Numbered from the stretch's first letter, positions 23,975 through 33,931 are shown. The stretch: 64,000 bases of DNA from Acidobacteriota bacterium (GCA_026707325.1 JAPOXA010000037.1:124001-188000), one strand, 5' to 3'. Notes: generated by a model from the sequence alone, not told the origin. Program-made: numbers and translations.

Positions 23975-25545
23975 ACCGGAATCTGCTCTGGCGGGGCCTG
24001 GTCGTGGTGGCGGTCGTCTCGGCCTGCGCGTTCTCGGCCTTCCCGCTTGCCGACTCGATCAACCTGGGTCTCGACCTCCGCGGCGGCATCCACCTGCTGC
24101 TTGAGGTGCTGACCGACGACGCGCTGCGGGCCGAGGCGCAGAAGGACATCGACAGCCTGATCCAGGAACTCGCCGAGCAGGGCGCCGAGGGCACGAGCGC
24201 GGTCACCGAGACCCCTACCCGGTTCCGGCTTTCCGGCCTGCCGCCCGACCAGGACGCCCTGCTTCCTGTGATCATCGAGGAGAACGTGCCGTACTGGACC
24301 TGGCGGCGCAGCGGCGAGGACGTGATCTTCGAGCGCCGGCCGGACGAGGTGAACACGATTCGCGAGCAGGCGATCGACCAGGCCCTGCAGACGATCCGCA
24401 ACCGGGTCGACGAGTTCGGCGTCGCCGAGCCGGTGATCCAGCGCCAGGGCCTGGGCAGCAACCGGCTGGTCGTCCAGCTTCCGGGCGTCGACGATCCGGA
24501 ACGGGTGAAGAACCTGATCAAGAACACCGCCTTCCTCGAGTTCCGGCTCGCCGTGTACCCGGAGAGCGGGGGAGCGGCATTCGACCGCCAGGAGATCCTC
24601 GACCGCTACGGCGGCACGCTGCCCGAGGAGCTGGAGATCGCCGCCCAGGACCAGCGCGACGAGGACGGCAACGTGCTCGGGCAGGTCTACTACGCGCTCG
24701 AGCGGCGTCCCGTGATCACCGGCCGCGACCTGAAGACGGCGCGCGCCGGCATCGGGCAGTTCCAGGAGCCGGTGGTCAACTTCTCGCTCACCCACGAGGG
24801 CGCCCAGATCTTCGAGGACTGGACCGGGGCGAACATCGGCCGGCCGCTGGCGATCGTGCTCGACGGCAAGGTGCAGTCGGCGCCGGTCATCGAAGGCCGG
24901 ATCTCGGACTCCGGGATCATCCGCGGTTCCTTCACCCAGCAGGAGGTCGAGGACCTGGCGACCGTCCTGCGCTCGGGCGCCCTGCCCGCGGGCATCAACT
25001 ACCTGCAGCAGCAGGCGGTCGGCCCGTCGCTGGGGCAGGACTCGATCGACCAGGGGACCCGCGCCTTCCTCTTCGGCATCGCGCTGGTGATCCTGGCGAT
25101 GCTGGTCGTCTACAGGGGCTCGGGCATCAACGCGATGGTGGCGCTGGGGCTCAACTTCGTGCTCGTGTTCGGCGTGCTCGCCTACTTCGGCGCCGCCCTG
25201 ACGCTGCCGGGCATCGCCGGCCTGATCCTGACGATCGGCATGGCGGTGGACGCGAACGTCCTCGTGTTCGAGCGGATCCGCGAGGAACTGCGCAACGGCC
25301 GCACGGTCAAGGCGGCCGTCGTCTCGGGCTTCGGCAAGGCGTGGTCGTCGATCCTCGACGCGAACCTCACGACCCTGATCGCGGCCATCTTCCTGATCAA
25401 CTTCGGCACCGGCGCGATCCGCGGCTTCGCGGTGACCCTGACCGTGGGCATCCTGGCTTCGGTGTTCACGGCGGTCTTCAACAGCCGGCTGCTGTTCGAC
25501 CTGCTCCTGTCGCGCTCGGCCCGCGTCGAGCGTCTGTCGATCTGA
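23971..25545 (+). CDS. secD: protein translocase subunit SecD
   Basis: A 524-residue inner-membrane protein using the proton motive force to pull exported proteins across. The N-terminal helix is followed by GLDLRGGIHLLLEV (about residues 28-41), a large periplasmic part, SFTQQEVEDLATVLRSGALPAG and five further membrane helices, with IAGLILTIGMAVDANVLVFERIREE in the conserved core. It is coupled to yajC by the ATGA overlap and followed by secF after 12 bases. Confidence 0.97.
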   Translation: MNRNLLWRGLVVVAVVSACAFSAFPLADSINLGLDLRGGIHLLLEVLTDDALRAEAQKDIDSLIQELAEQGAEGTSAVTETPTRFRLSGLPPDQDALLPVIIEENVPYWTWRRSGEDVIFERRPDEVNTIREQAIDQALQTIRNRVDEFGVAEPVIQRQGLGSNRLVVQLPGVDDPERVKNLIKNTAFLEFRLAVYPESGGAAFDRQEILDRYGGTLPEELEIAAQDQRDEDGNVLGQVYYALERRPVITGRDLKTARAGIGQFQEPVVNFSLTHEGAQIFEDWTGANIGRPLAIVLDGKVQSAPVIEGRISDSGIIRGSFTQQEVEDLATVLRSGALPAGINYLQQQAVGPSLGQDSIDQGTRAFLFGIALVILAMLVVYRGSGINAMVALGLNFVLVFGVLAYFGAALTLPGIAGLILTIGMAVDANVLVFERIREELRNGRTVKAAVVSGFGKAWSSILDANLTTLIAAIFLINFGTGAIRGFAVTLTVGILASVFTAVFNSRLLFDLLLSRSARVERLSI

Positions 25546-25557
25546 GGGGCTGCGTCG

Positions 25558-26736
25558 ATGGAGTTCTTCCGCAACACGAGTTTCAATTTCATGCGCGCGC
25601 GGCGCGTGTGCCTGAGCCTGTCCGCGGTGGTGGTCATCGCGTCGCTGGGCTACATCTTCAGCCGCCAGTTGAACCTGGGCATCGACTTCGCCGGCGGCAC
25701 CCAGATGATCGTGCAGTTCGACGAGCCGCCCGACGTCCAGGAGCTCCGCGGGCTGCTGCAGGAGGCGGGGATCGAGAACGCCTCGATCCAGGCGTTCGGC
25801 GACGAGGGGGACAACTCCATCATCCTGAAGACTCCGGTCGCCGACGACGAGGAACAGCGGAGCAGCGCCTCCCGGGTCGAGGAGGTGCTGCAGCGGCGCT
25901 ACAACAGCGACGTCAGCGGCTTCGACCTGAACCGGCAGGGCACCGAGGCGCTCGCCTCGATGCTGCTCGGCGCCGATCCGGACGGCATGCGGGCGACGGG
26001 TGACGACATCGGCGCCCGGGAGCACTACCGGGAAGGGGCGGCCGAGGTCATGGCCCTGCGCCGAACCGGTGGGCTGATCCGCGACTGGTCCGAGATACAG
26101 CCGGGCGAAGCGCTCAGTGCCGAGGCCCTGGCGGTGATCAGGGACGGCGCCACCTTCGGCCACTTCGCGGTCCAGTCGAGCGACAGCGTGCTGCCGCAGA
26201 TCGGCGGCGAACTGCGGCGCAAGGGCCTGTTGGCGATCGCCTTCTCCCTGGCCGGCATCCTGACCTACATCTGGTTCCGGTTCGAGCTGCGCTTCGGGAT
26301 CGGCGCCCTCGTCGCCCTCGCCCACGATGTCGCCGTCTGCCTGGGTCTGTTCGCCTTCGCGGGCTACGAGTTCAACCTGACCACGATAGCCGCCTTCCTG
26401 ACCGTCATCGGCTACTCGGTCAACGACTCCGTCGTCGTCTTCGACCGGGTGCGCGAGAACCTGCGGCGGAACCGCCGGGAGTCCCTTGTCGACGTGCTGA
26501 ACCGGAGCCTGAACCAGACCCTGTCGCGCACCGCGCTGACCTCCGGCACGACCCTGCTCGCCGTCGGCTGCCTGTTCGTCCTCGGCGGCGACGTGATCCG
26601 CGGCTTCTCCTTCCTGCTCCTCGTCGGCGTGCTCGTCGGCACGTACTCGTCGATCTACGTCGCGAGCCCGATCGTCCTGATCTGGGAAACCACCTTCGGC
26701 CGCGCGCGACGAGAGAAGAGGGCAGCGGCCGCGTAG
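25558..26736 (+). CDS. secF: protein translocase subunit SecF
   Basis: A 392-residue partner of SecD. NLGIDFAGGTQMIVQF (about residues 39-54) and GYSVNDSVVVFDRVREN mark the family, with six membrane helices. A periplasmic region longer than in E. coli SecF (about 90-215, including REHYREGAAEVMALRR) accounts for the extra length. Ten bases separate it from the downstream rsh gene. Confidence 0.96.
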   Translation: MEFFRNTSFNFMRARRVCLSLSAVVVIASLGYIFSRQLNLGIDFAGGTQMIVQFDEPPDVQELRGLLQEAGIENASIQAFGDEGDNSIILKTPVADDEEQRSSASRVEEVLQRRYNSDVSGFDLNRQGTEALASMLLGADPDGMRATGDDIGAREHYREGAAEVMALRRTGGLIRDWSEIQPGEALSAEALAVIRDGATFGHFAVQSSDSVLPQIGGELRRKGLLAIAFSLAGILTYIWFRFELRFGIGALVALAHDVAVCLGLFAFAGYEFNLTTIAAFLTVIGYSVNDSVVVFDRVRENLRRNRRESLVDVLNRSLNQTLSRTALTSGTTLLAVGCLFVLGGDVIRGFSFLLLVGVLVGTYSSIYVASPIVLIWETTFGRARREKRAAAA

Positions 26737-26746
26737 GTAGCGGGCT

Positions 26747-28984
26747 ATGGCTCAGGCTGCTGAACGACCCCGGGATCCGGCGCCGCTGCGCGAGCCTGGG
26801 GACGTGGGGATCGGCGATGTCCTGAGCCGCCTCCAGGAGAACGAGCGCGCCTGCGACGAGGACTGGCTGCGCGGCGTGGTCGACTTCGCCGAACTGGCCC
26901 ACAGGGGCCAGGTGCGGCGGTCGGGAAAGCCCTACATCAGCCATCCGCTGGGCGTCGCCCACATGCTGGCCGAACTCAAGTTCGACCAGACGAGCGTCGC
27001 GGTCGGCCTCCTGCACGACGTGCTGGAAGACACCGGGGCAACGAAGAAGGACCTGGCTTCCCGGTTCGGGTCCGAGATCGCGGACCTGGTGGACGGCGTG
27101 TCGAAGATCGGCCGCCACGAGTACGTCCACAGCGACGAAGTGCAGGCCGAGAGCTTCCGCAAGCTGATCCTCGCCTCGGCGCGCGACCTGCGGGTGATCG
27201 TCGTCAAGCTGGTCGACCGCCTTCACAACATGCTGACCCTCGGGCACCTGGAGGCGGAGAAGCGGAAGCGCATCTCCCGGGAGACGCTCGAGATTTACGC
27301 GCCGCTGGCGCACCGCCTGGGCATGTCGCGGATCCAGTGGCTGCTTGAGGACCTGGCGTTCCAGCACATGCATCCGCACCAGTACGGGGACCTCCGCAAG
27401 CAGCTCGACGAACGGATCAAGGGGGCGCGGCGGACGACGGAGCGGATCGCCGAGCGGCTGCGCGAGGCGTTGCGCACGGCGGACATCGAGGGCGAGATCA
27501 GCTACCGCGTGAAGGGCTACTACTCGATCCACCGGAAGCTGCGTCAGCGCCAGATCGATCTCCCGGAGCTGTACGACTTCCTGGCCTTCCGGATCATCAC
27601 CGTGGACCTCAAGGACACCTACGCAGCGCTCGGCGTCGTCCACCAGCTCTGGCATCCGATACCGGGCCGGTTCAAGGACTACATCGCGATGCCGAAACCA
27701 AACCTCTACCAGTCTCTGCACACGACGGTGGTGGGCCGCGGGGGGCAGCCGTTCGAGGTCCAGATCCGGACCCGGGCGATGGACCTGCTGGCCGAGGAAG
27801 GCGTCGCCGCCCACTGGCGATACAAGGAGGGTCAGCTCGACACGGACGAGAACGACGCCAGCATCGTCTGGCTGCGGCAACTGCTGGAGTGGCAGCAGGA
27901 AACGCCCGATCCGCGCACCTTCATGACCGCGCTGAAGATCGACCTGTATCCGGACGAGGTCTACGTGTTCACGCCGAAGGGCGACGTGCTGTCCTTCCCG
28001 CGCGGCGCGACGACGCTCGACTTCGCCTACCGGATCCACACGGAGCTCGGCCACCACTGCAGCGGCGCCCGGGTCAACGGCCGGCTGGTGCCGCTGCGGA
28101 CGGGACTGAAGAACGGCGACATCGTGGAGATCACGACGAACCCGAACCGGGAGCCCAGCCGGGACTGGCTGAACATCGTCGCCACACCGAAGGCCCGCAG
28201 CAAGATCCGCCACTGGATCAACGCCGAGCAGAAGAAGCGGGCGATCGAGATCGGCCGTACGCTGCTGGCCAGCGAGCTGCGCCGCTACCGGGTCAGCCCG
28301 CGCCGGATCTTCGAGTCGAACGAGATGGCGGACTTCATTGCCGCCGAGGGCTACTCCGGCATCGACGAGCTGTTCAGCCGGCTCGGCTTCGGCCGCGGGT
28401 CGGTCAAGCCGGTGCTGCGCGCGGTGCTGCCGCCCGAGCGCCTGCGTCACCGCGACCAGGAACCCGGGCGCCTGCGCCGCGCGGTGAGCAAGGTGATGCC
28501 GCGCGACCAGGCGAAGCTGATCGTCAAGGGCGAGGACGACATGCTCGCCTTCTTCGCCGGTTGCTGCAGCCCGTTGCCGGGCGAGGAGATCATCGGCTTC
28601 GTGACCCGCGGGCGCGGCGTGTCGGTCCACTCGGTGGACTGCCCCAACGTGCGCAACCTGCTGTACCACCCGGAACGCGAGATCCGGGTCGAGTGGGCGC
28701 GCCGCCACGACTCGATGTTCGCGGTCACCCTGGTCATCGAGACGCGCGACCGTCCCGGCGTCCTGGCCCGGGTGACCGAGGCGATCGCCAAGCAGGGCAG
28801 CAACATCCGCCACATCGAGAGCCGCAGCCGGGGCGCCGGCGAGGCGGCCATCGACGTCGTCGTCGACGTGCGCAACCGAAAGCACCTCAACCGTCTCCAG
28901 GAGTCCCTCGAGAACCTGTCCGCCGTGCGCGCCGTGAAGCGCCGCCAGGGGCCGTCTTCGGCGTCGTCTTCGGCTACGGCGTAG
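26747..28984 (+). CDS. rsh: bifunctional (p)ppGpp synthetase/hydrolase (RelA/SpoT homologue)
   Basis: A 745-residue stringent-response enzyme. In order: an HD hydrolase domain with SHPLGVAHML and LLHDVLEDT (about residues 65-100), a synthetase domain with DFLAFRIITVDLKDTYAALG and KPNLYQSLHTT (about 280-330), a TGS domain (VYVFTPKGDVLSFPRGATTL, about 405-425), and a C-terminal ACT domain (TRDRPGVLARVTEAI, about 665-680). The hydrolase residues are intact, so it is predicted to be bifunctional. It ends the tgt-yajC-secDF-rsh run; a foldback element begins 11 bases after its stop. Confidence 0.96.
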   Translation: MAQAAERPRDPAPLREPGDVGIGDVLSRLQENERACDEDWLRGVVDFAELAHRGQVRRSGKPYISHPLGVAHMLAELKFDQTSVAVGLLHDVLEDTGATKKDLASRFGSEIADLVDGVSKIGRHEYVHSDEVQAESFRKLILASARDLRVIVVKLVDRLHNMLTLGHLEAEKRKRISRETLEIYAPLAHRLGMSRIQWLLEDLAFQHMHPHQYGDLRKQLDERIKGARRTTERIAERLREALRTADIEGEISYRVKGYYSIHRKLRQRQIDLPELYDFLAFRIITVDLKDTYAALGVVHQLWHPIPGRFKDYIAMPKPNLYQSLHTTVVGRGGQPFEVQIRTRAMDLLAEEGVAAHWRYKEGQLDTDENDASIVWLRQLLEWQQETPDPRTFMTALKIDLYPDEVYVFTPKGDVLSFPRGATTLDFAYRIHTELGHHCSGARVNGRLVPLRTGLKNGDIVEITTNPNREPSRDWLNIVATPKARSKIRHWINAEQKKRAIEIGRTLLASELRRYRVSPRRIFESNEMADFIAAEGYSGIDELFSRLGFGRGSVKPVLRAVLPPERLRHRDQEPGRLRRAVSKVMPRDQAKLIVKGEDDMLAFFAGCCSPLPGEEIIGFVTRGRGVSVHSVDCPNVRNLLYHPEREIRVEWARRHDSMFAVTLVIETRDRPGVLARVTEAIAKQGSNIRHIESRSRGAGEAAIDVVVDVRNRKHLNRLQESLENLSAVRAVKRRQGPSSASSSATA

Positions 28985-28994
28985 GTGCTGACCC

Positions 28995-29167
28995 GCCTGG
29001 AGCGGTCCGGGGAGGGGTCCCCAGCGGCCGCGCGCGCTTTCTGGGTGGATGGATCGGAAGCGCTTGCTTCGGTCGGCTGCCCTTCACATCGGCGGTGGTG
29101 GGCGTAGCGGCGCCGGGAGTCGGTTGCCTCCAGCCCGCTGGGGACCCCTCCCCGGACCGCTCCAGGC
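28995..29167. repeat. foldback element with 33-bp perfect inverted arms
   Basis: Arm 28995-29027 is the exact reverse complement of 29135-29167; the inner ends read GGTCCCCAGCGG and CCGCTGGGGACC. The 107 bases between have no convincing gene. With copy G it fills the 374-base gap between rsh and the gene at 29359. It resembles the element at 60725 in size, arm length and inner-end sequence, so a small non-autonomous mobile element (MITE-like) is likely. The very strong hairpin could also terminate rsh transcription, though no T-run follows. Confidence 0.8.
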
Positions 29168-29207
29168 TGGATGTCGTCGGTGGCCGACGTTGTGAAGGTA
29201 CAGACTG

Positions 29208-29275
29208 GGTGCGCGGGTCTTCTGACCCGCCGCCGCCGAAGGCGGCTAGAGAGACGCGCCGGCCGCAAGGGCGGC
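29208..29275 (+). repeat. interspersed palindromic repeat, copy G
   Basis: GGTGC plus the core GCGGGTC-TTCT-GACCCGC, then GCCGCC-GAA-GGCGGC and a GCCGGCC/GGGCGGC module. It is intergenic, upstream of the Ig/PKD gene at 29359 and 40 bases after the foldback element. Confidence 0.88.
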
Positions 29276-29358
29276 GCCTTGCTGGCCAGTAGACGCGAAT
29301 CCGTGGCGTTCCGTAGAGATCCTTGACGGTCGGAAACCAAGATCAAGGAGGGAACGGA

Positions 29359-30030
29359 ATGATCGGAACTCGTCGAACACACCTGATTCTGGTAGCGATT
29401 GTGGGCGCGGTGCTGCTTGGCGTTGCCGCGGCGCCGGCTCTTGCCCAAGGCGTGGAAGTTGCGGCCGGATCGGTGACGGTCCAGGTAACGCCGAGCAGCG
29501 TGCCGGAGACGGGCGGGGAGGTCGAGCTGTTCGCCCTCGTACGCGATGATCGCGGGCGGCCGCTGGAGAACGCGAGGGTGAACTTTCTCACCCAGACCGG
29601 CTCGCTCGGCACCGGAGGACGGTTGGTCACAACCGGACCGGACGGTGGCGTCAGCGATCGGCTCATCGTGACCGCCGCTGAACTTGCCACGGTGGAGGAG
29701 AACAGGTTCTGGTTGGCGGCGGCGGTCGGCTCCGGCGGCAGACAACTGGTGAGGGAGGACGTCGCCGTCCGCATCCAGCGACAGCCGGACGCTGCCTTCA
29801 AGTACAGCCCCGGCGGCCTGCTGGTCGCCTTCAGGGATGCTTCCGCGGGTCAGGTGACAAGCAGACAGTGGGACTTCGGAGACGGCGCCACGAGCACGCG
29901 CCAGAGCCCGGCCCACACCTTCCCCGAGCCGGGCTACTACGCGGTCACGCTTCAGGCTGGCAACTCGGTGGGATCTGACGAAGTGACCAGACTGATCTGG
30001 GTCGGCCCCGGACGGGCCCCTAGCGAGTAG
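29359..30030 (+). CDS. secreted Ig-like (Big-1)/PKD domain protein
   Basis: A 223-residue protein from ATG 29359; AAGGAGGG six bases upstream fixes the start. The signal peptide (LVAIVGAVLLGVAAAPALAQG) is followed by an invasin-type Ig-like domain (VQVTPSSVPETGGEVELFALVRDDRG, abridged at VRDDRGRPLENARVNF) and a PKD domain (WDFGDGATSTRQSPAHTF, then PEPGYYAVTLQ). These domains mediate adhesion or structural roles at the cell surface. It is a close paralogue of the next gene, which has one more Ig-like domain, and the two probably arose by tandem duplication. Confidence 0.84.
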   Translation: MIGTRRTHLILVAIVGAVLLGVAAAPALAQGVEVAAGSVTVQVTPSSVPETGGEVELFALVRDDRGRPLENARVNFLTQTGSLGTGGRLVTTGPDGGVSDRLIVTAAELATVEENRFWLAAAVGSGGRQLVREDVAVRIQRQPDAAFKYSPGGLLVAFRDASAGQVTSRQWDFGDGATSTRQSPAHTFPEPGYYAVTLQAGNSVGSDEVTRLIWVGPGRAPSE

Positions 30031-30067
30031 ACGCGCTTCCGACAGCGTTCGTATACTGATTCGAGAG

Positions 30068-31000
30068 ATGGAAACACGGCGCCGATTCCTGCCAGCCGCC
30101 ATGGCCGCCAGCCTGTTGCTGGCGGTCTTCGCGGCGTGCGACAAGACGAGTCCGGTTGCCCCGTCGGGGACGCTGATCACGATCAGTGCGAATCCGGACC
30201 GCATCCCCTCGGACGGGAGCGCGGAGATCCGGGTCGTCGCGCTCAGGCCGAACGGAACGCCGGTCAGCCGCGGCACGCTGGTTCGTCTCACGACGACGCT
30301 CGGCACGATTCCGCCCAGTGTCGGCGTCGACGACCGGGGAGAAGCGCTGGCGATGCTCCAGGCCGACGGCCAGTTCGGCGTCGCCACGGTGTCGGCCAAC
30401 ACCGGCGGTTCCGAGACCGCGACGATCGACGTGCAGCTCGGCCTGTCGCCGGCTTCGGTGACGGTTCAGGTGACCCCGAACAGCGTGCCCGAAACCGGCG
30501 GCGAGGCGGATCTGCTGGCGATCGTGCGTGACGATCGCGGCCAGCCGCTCGAGAAGGCGGAGGTCAACTTCCGGACGGAGATCGGCACGCTCGATTCGGG
30601 CGGGACCCTGATCTCGACGGGTGCGGCCGGCACGGCGTCGGACCGGCTCGTCGTCACCCCGGGCGATCTCGACACGGTGTCGGGAGACAGCTTCGAGGTC
30701 GGAGTGGACGTCGGCAGCGGCGCCGGCCAGCTCGTCACGACGAATGTCAGCGTCGCGATCCAGCGGTTGCCTCGGGCCGACTTCACCTTCAACACCCGCA
30801 ACCTGCTCGTCGCCTTCGAGGACACGACGGACGGCCGCACGACGAGCTGGCTGTGGACCTTTGGCGACGGCAACACGAGCACGCGCCAGAACCCGACCCA
30901 CACCTACGACGAGCCGGGCACCTACGCGGTCACCTTCCGGGCCACCAACTCGCTCGGGTCCGACGAGGTGACGAAGTTCGTCCAGGTCACGGGCCAGTAG
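30068..31000 (+). CDS. lipoprotein with two Ig-like domains and a PKD domain
   Basis: A 310-residue protein with a lipoprotein signal (SLLLAVFAAC, cysteine at about residue 24). Two Ig-like/Big-1 type domains follow: ITISANPDRIPSDGSAEIRV at about 37-56, and VTVQVTPNSVPETGGEADLL at about 135-154. A C-terminal PKD domain contains WTFGDGNTSTRQNPTHTYDE and PGTYAVTF. The second Ig domain and the PKD domain match the upstream gene almost segment by segment. It is probably surface-exposed or periplasmic; partners are unknown. Confidence 0.84.
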   Translation: METRRRFLPAAMAASLLLAVFAACDKTSPVAPSGTLITISANPDRIPSDGSAEIRVVALRPNGTPVSRGTLVRLTTTLGTIPPSVGVDDRGEALAMLQADGQFGVATVSANTGGSETATIDVQLGLSPASVTVQVTPNSVPETGGEADLLAIVRDDRGQPLEKAEVNFRTEIGTLDSGGTLISTGAAGTASDRLVVTPGDLDTVSGDSFEVGVDVGSGAGQLVTTNVSVAIQRLPRADFTFNTRNLLVAFEDTTDGRTTSWLWTFGDGNTSTRQNPTHTYDEPGTYAVTFRATNSLGSDEVTKFVQVTGQ

Positions 31001-31005
31001 GCCGG

Positions 31006-31219
31006 TTGGCCGTGGCCGCCGGGGAGCGCCCGACCTCGCCGCAGCCGACGGCGACGATCGGCGAGTTGTACCTGGCTCAGGGCCACCGGAGGGAGGCAAT
31101 CGCCATCTTCCAGCGTGTGCTTTCGGCCGACCCGGGCAACCTGCGGGCCCGCGAAGCGCTGGAGCGGCTGAGAGTGCTCCCGCCGCGGGCTACAATCCGC
31201 GCCCGGGAGGTGCCGGACC

Positions 31220-31233
<14 letters not shown>
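31006..31233 (+). CDS. small TPR-like protein upstream of accB
   Basis: A 75-residue reading frame starting at TTG 31006 or GTG 31012, six to twelve bases after the preceding stop. Its middle, IGELYLAQGHRREAIAIFQRVLSADPGNLRAREAL, is one clean tetratricopeptide repeat, which argues against a chance frame. The stop overlaps the accB start by 14 bases, so it may couple translation into accB. No clear ribosome site was seen. A single TPR cannot fold as a superhelix alone, so it may bind a partner. Confidence 0.6.
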
Positions 31234-31692
<459 letters not shown>

Positions 31693-31696
<4 letters not shown>

Positions 31697-33066
31697 ACGC
31701 CGCGCTGCCGGCGCGCGCCGCGCGGCCGTTCCGGAAGGTCCTGGTCGCGAACCGCGGCGAGATCGCGGTCCGGGTCATTCGCGCCTGCCGGGATCTCGGC
31801 ATCGAAACGGTCGCGGTCTTCAGCACCGTCGACCGGGAATCGCTTCATGTGCGCCTGGCGGACGCGGCCGTCTGTGTCGGTCCGCCGGCCCCCGCGGCGA
31901 GCTACCTGCACCAGCAGAACCTGCTCGCCGCGGCGAGCATCACCGGCGCGGAGGCGGTTCATCCGGGGTACGGCTTCCTGGCCGAGAACGCGGACTTCGC
32001 CGACGCCGTCGGACGTTGCGGTCTGGCCTGGATCGGACCGTCGCCGTCCGCGATCCGTACGTTGGGCGACAAGCGGAGGGCGCGCGATGCCGCGATCGCG
32101 GCCGACGTGCCGGTGTTGCCGGGCGGCCCGGTGCCGGCATCGCTCGAGGAGACGGTGGCGCTGGCCGAAGACACGGGCTTCCCGCTGATGCTGAAGGCCG
32201 CGGCGGGAGGCGGCGGCCGCGGCATGAGGGCGATTCGCGACCGGGCCGGTCTCGAAGCGGCCCTGGACGCCGCCGCGAGCGAGGCCCAGGCAGCCTTCGG
32301 CAGCGGCGAGCTCTTGCTGGAGCGCCTGGTCGAGCGGCCGCGCCACATCGAAGTGCAGGTCTTCGGCGATTCGTTCGGCCGCGCGTTGCAGTTCGGCGAA
32401 CGCGACTGCTCGATTCAGCGCCGGCACCAGAAGCTGCTGGAGGAAGCGCCGGCGCCCTCGATCAGCTCCGAACTCCGCCGGTCGCTTGCCGAAGCCGCGC
32501 TGCGGCTTGCCAGGCGGGTCGGTTACTCCAACGCGGGAACGGTCGAGTTCCTGGTCGATGGGGACCGCTTCTACTTCCTGGAGATGAACACTCGCATCCA
32601 GGTCGAGCATCCGGTCACCGAGGCGGTGACCGGGGTCGACCTGGTCAAGCTCCAGATCGTCGCCGCGGCCGGCGAGCCCCTGGGACTTCCGGACGGCATC
32701 GAGCCCTCGGGCCACGCGATCGAGTGCCGGATCAACGCCGAGGATCCGGAGACCTTCGCGCCATCGCCCGGCACGCTGCGCCGCTACCGGCCGCCCGCGG
32801 GCCCCGGCGTCCGGGTCGACAGCCACGGCGTCGAAGGGGGCGCGATGCCGCCGCACTACGACTCGCTGCTCGCCAAGGTGGTCGCCTACGGCAAGGACCG
32901 CGCCGAGGCGACATCGAGGATGGCCCGGGCACTCCGCGAGTTCGACGTCGACGGCATCCGCACCACGCTGCCGCTCATGCGCAGGATCGTCGAGTCGCCG
33001 CCGTTTGCGGAGGCCGAACTGGACACCGGATTCCTCGATCGGCTGGAGCGGCAGGGAGAGGGATGA
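31693..33066 (+). CDS. accC: biotin carboxylase subunit of acetyl-CoA carboxylase
   Basis: A 457-residue ATP-grasp enzyme that carboxylates the biotin on AccB. The TTG start overlaps the accB stop. KVLVANRGEIAVRVIRACRD opens the biotin carboxylase N domain. GGGGRGM (about residues 173-179) is the glycine-rich ATP loop, and RDCSIQRRHQKL, EMNTRIQVEHPVTE and ECRINAEDP are family signatures containing the catalytic Glu/Arg residues. The stop overlaps the thiE start in ATGA. Confidence 0.96.
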
Positions 33067-33746
33067 ACGCTCGGCGACCGGTGTTGCGTCCCCCGGCGAA
33101 CCGCCTCTACGCGATCGTCGATACGGGTCTCTTCGGTTCCGAGGTGGAGGCCGTGACGTCCGCGGTCGGCACCCTCCTCGACTGCGGCGTGCGCTGGATC
33201 CAGCTTCGCGCCAAGGGAGTGCCGGACCTCGCCGCGTGGCGGCTGGCCGAGGCCGTGGGACAGGCGTTCGAGGAGGCGTCGGGCGCGGACCGCGGAGAGG
33301 ACGCGGCGCTGCTGTGGATCAACGACAACGCCGCGATCGCGGCGGCGCTGGCGAGCGGCGGACGCGTCGGCCTCCATCTCGGCCAGCACGACGTGCCGCC
33401 GGCGGTGGCGCGGCTGTCGCTTCCTTCCGCATGTCCGATCGGCCGCTCGACCCACGGCCGCGAACAGGCAGAGGAGGCCGAGAGTGACCCGGCGGTCGAC
33501 GCGCTGGCGATCGGACCGGTGTTCGGGACGACGACGAAGGAACGTCCCGATCCGGTGGTCGGGCTCGCCGGCGTCGCCGAAGCCAGGGAGGTCACTTCGA
33601 AACCCTTGATCGGGATCGGCGGCATCGACGCGGAAGACGCCCCGCGGGTCATCGAGGCTGGTGCCGACGCGGTGGCGGTCGTGTCGGCCCTCGATCCGGC
33701 GGGCCTCGCCGCCTCTTGCCGGCTGCTGCTGCGGGCCCTCGCCTGA
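33063..33746 (+). CDS. thiE: thiamine-phosphate synthase
   Basis: A 227-residue TIM-barrel enzyme joining HMP-PP and thiazole phosphate to give thiamine phosphate. WIQLRAKG (about residues 46-53), INDNAAIAAA, GLHLGQHD, GRSTHGREQ, AIGPVFGTTTK and GIGGIDAED follow in the expected order. The ATGA overlap with accC supports the start. The grouping with acetyl-CoA carboxylase genes looks incidental rather than functional. Confidence 0.93.
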   Translation: MNARRPVLRPPANRLYAIVDTGLFGSEVEAVTSAVGTLLDCGVRWIQLRAKGVPDLAAWRLAEAVGQAFEEASGADRGEDAALLWINDNAAIAAALASGGRVGLHLGQHDVPPAVARLSLPSACPIGRSTHGREQAEEAESDPAVDALAIGPVFGTTTKERPDPVVGLAGVAEAREVTSKPLIGIGGIDAEDAPRVIEAGADAVAVVSALDPAGLAASCRLLLRALA

Positions 33747-33798
33747 GGGTCGAGTCCATACGGGCACTGAAACAGCGGGTCACGTATAGTCCTGCCCG

Positions 33799-33915
33799 AT
33801 GTCCCCGCTCGCCATCCTCGTCCTGGTTCTGATCGGCGGCTTTGTGTGGGGCGGCTTCACGTTCTTCCTCGTGCGGGCGTTGAAGAGCGAGCGGGCGCAG
33901 AAGCACGGCGACTGA
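33799..33915 (+). CDS. 38-residue membrane protein, MetS-like
   Basis: A very small gene between thiE and aroK: ATG 33799, 38 codons, TGA 33913-33915. It encodes one hydrophobic helix (LAILVLVLIGGFVWGGFTFF) followed by a basic tail (RALKSERAQKHGD). The SPxAI start, the WGG within the helix and the short basic tail resemble the small subunit (MetS/MaAIMP_sms family) of NSS-type methionine/alanine importers. No large NSS transporter gene is in the window, so the assignment rests only on sequence pattern. Confidence 0.6.
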   Translation: MSPLAILVLVLIGGFVWGGFTFFLVRALKSERAQKHGD

Positions 33916-33931
33916 CCGTTTCGGCTTTGCC

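Noticed and set aside
23755..26325. 856-codon minus-strand open frame
   Set aside because: Antisense to yajC-secD-secF, which are unambiguous.
26420..28885. 821-codon minus-strand open frame
   Set aside because: Antisense to secF and rsh; composition is His/Asp/Arg/Val-rich shadow sequence.
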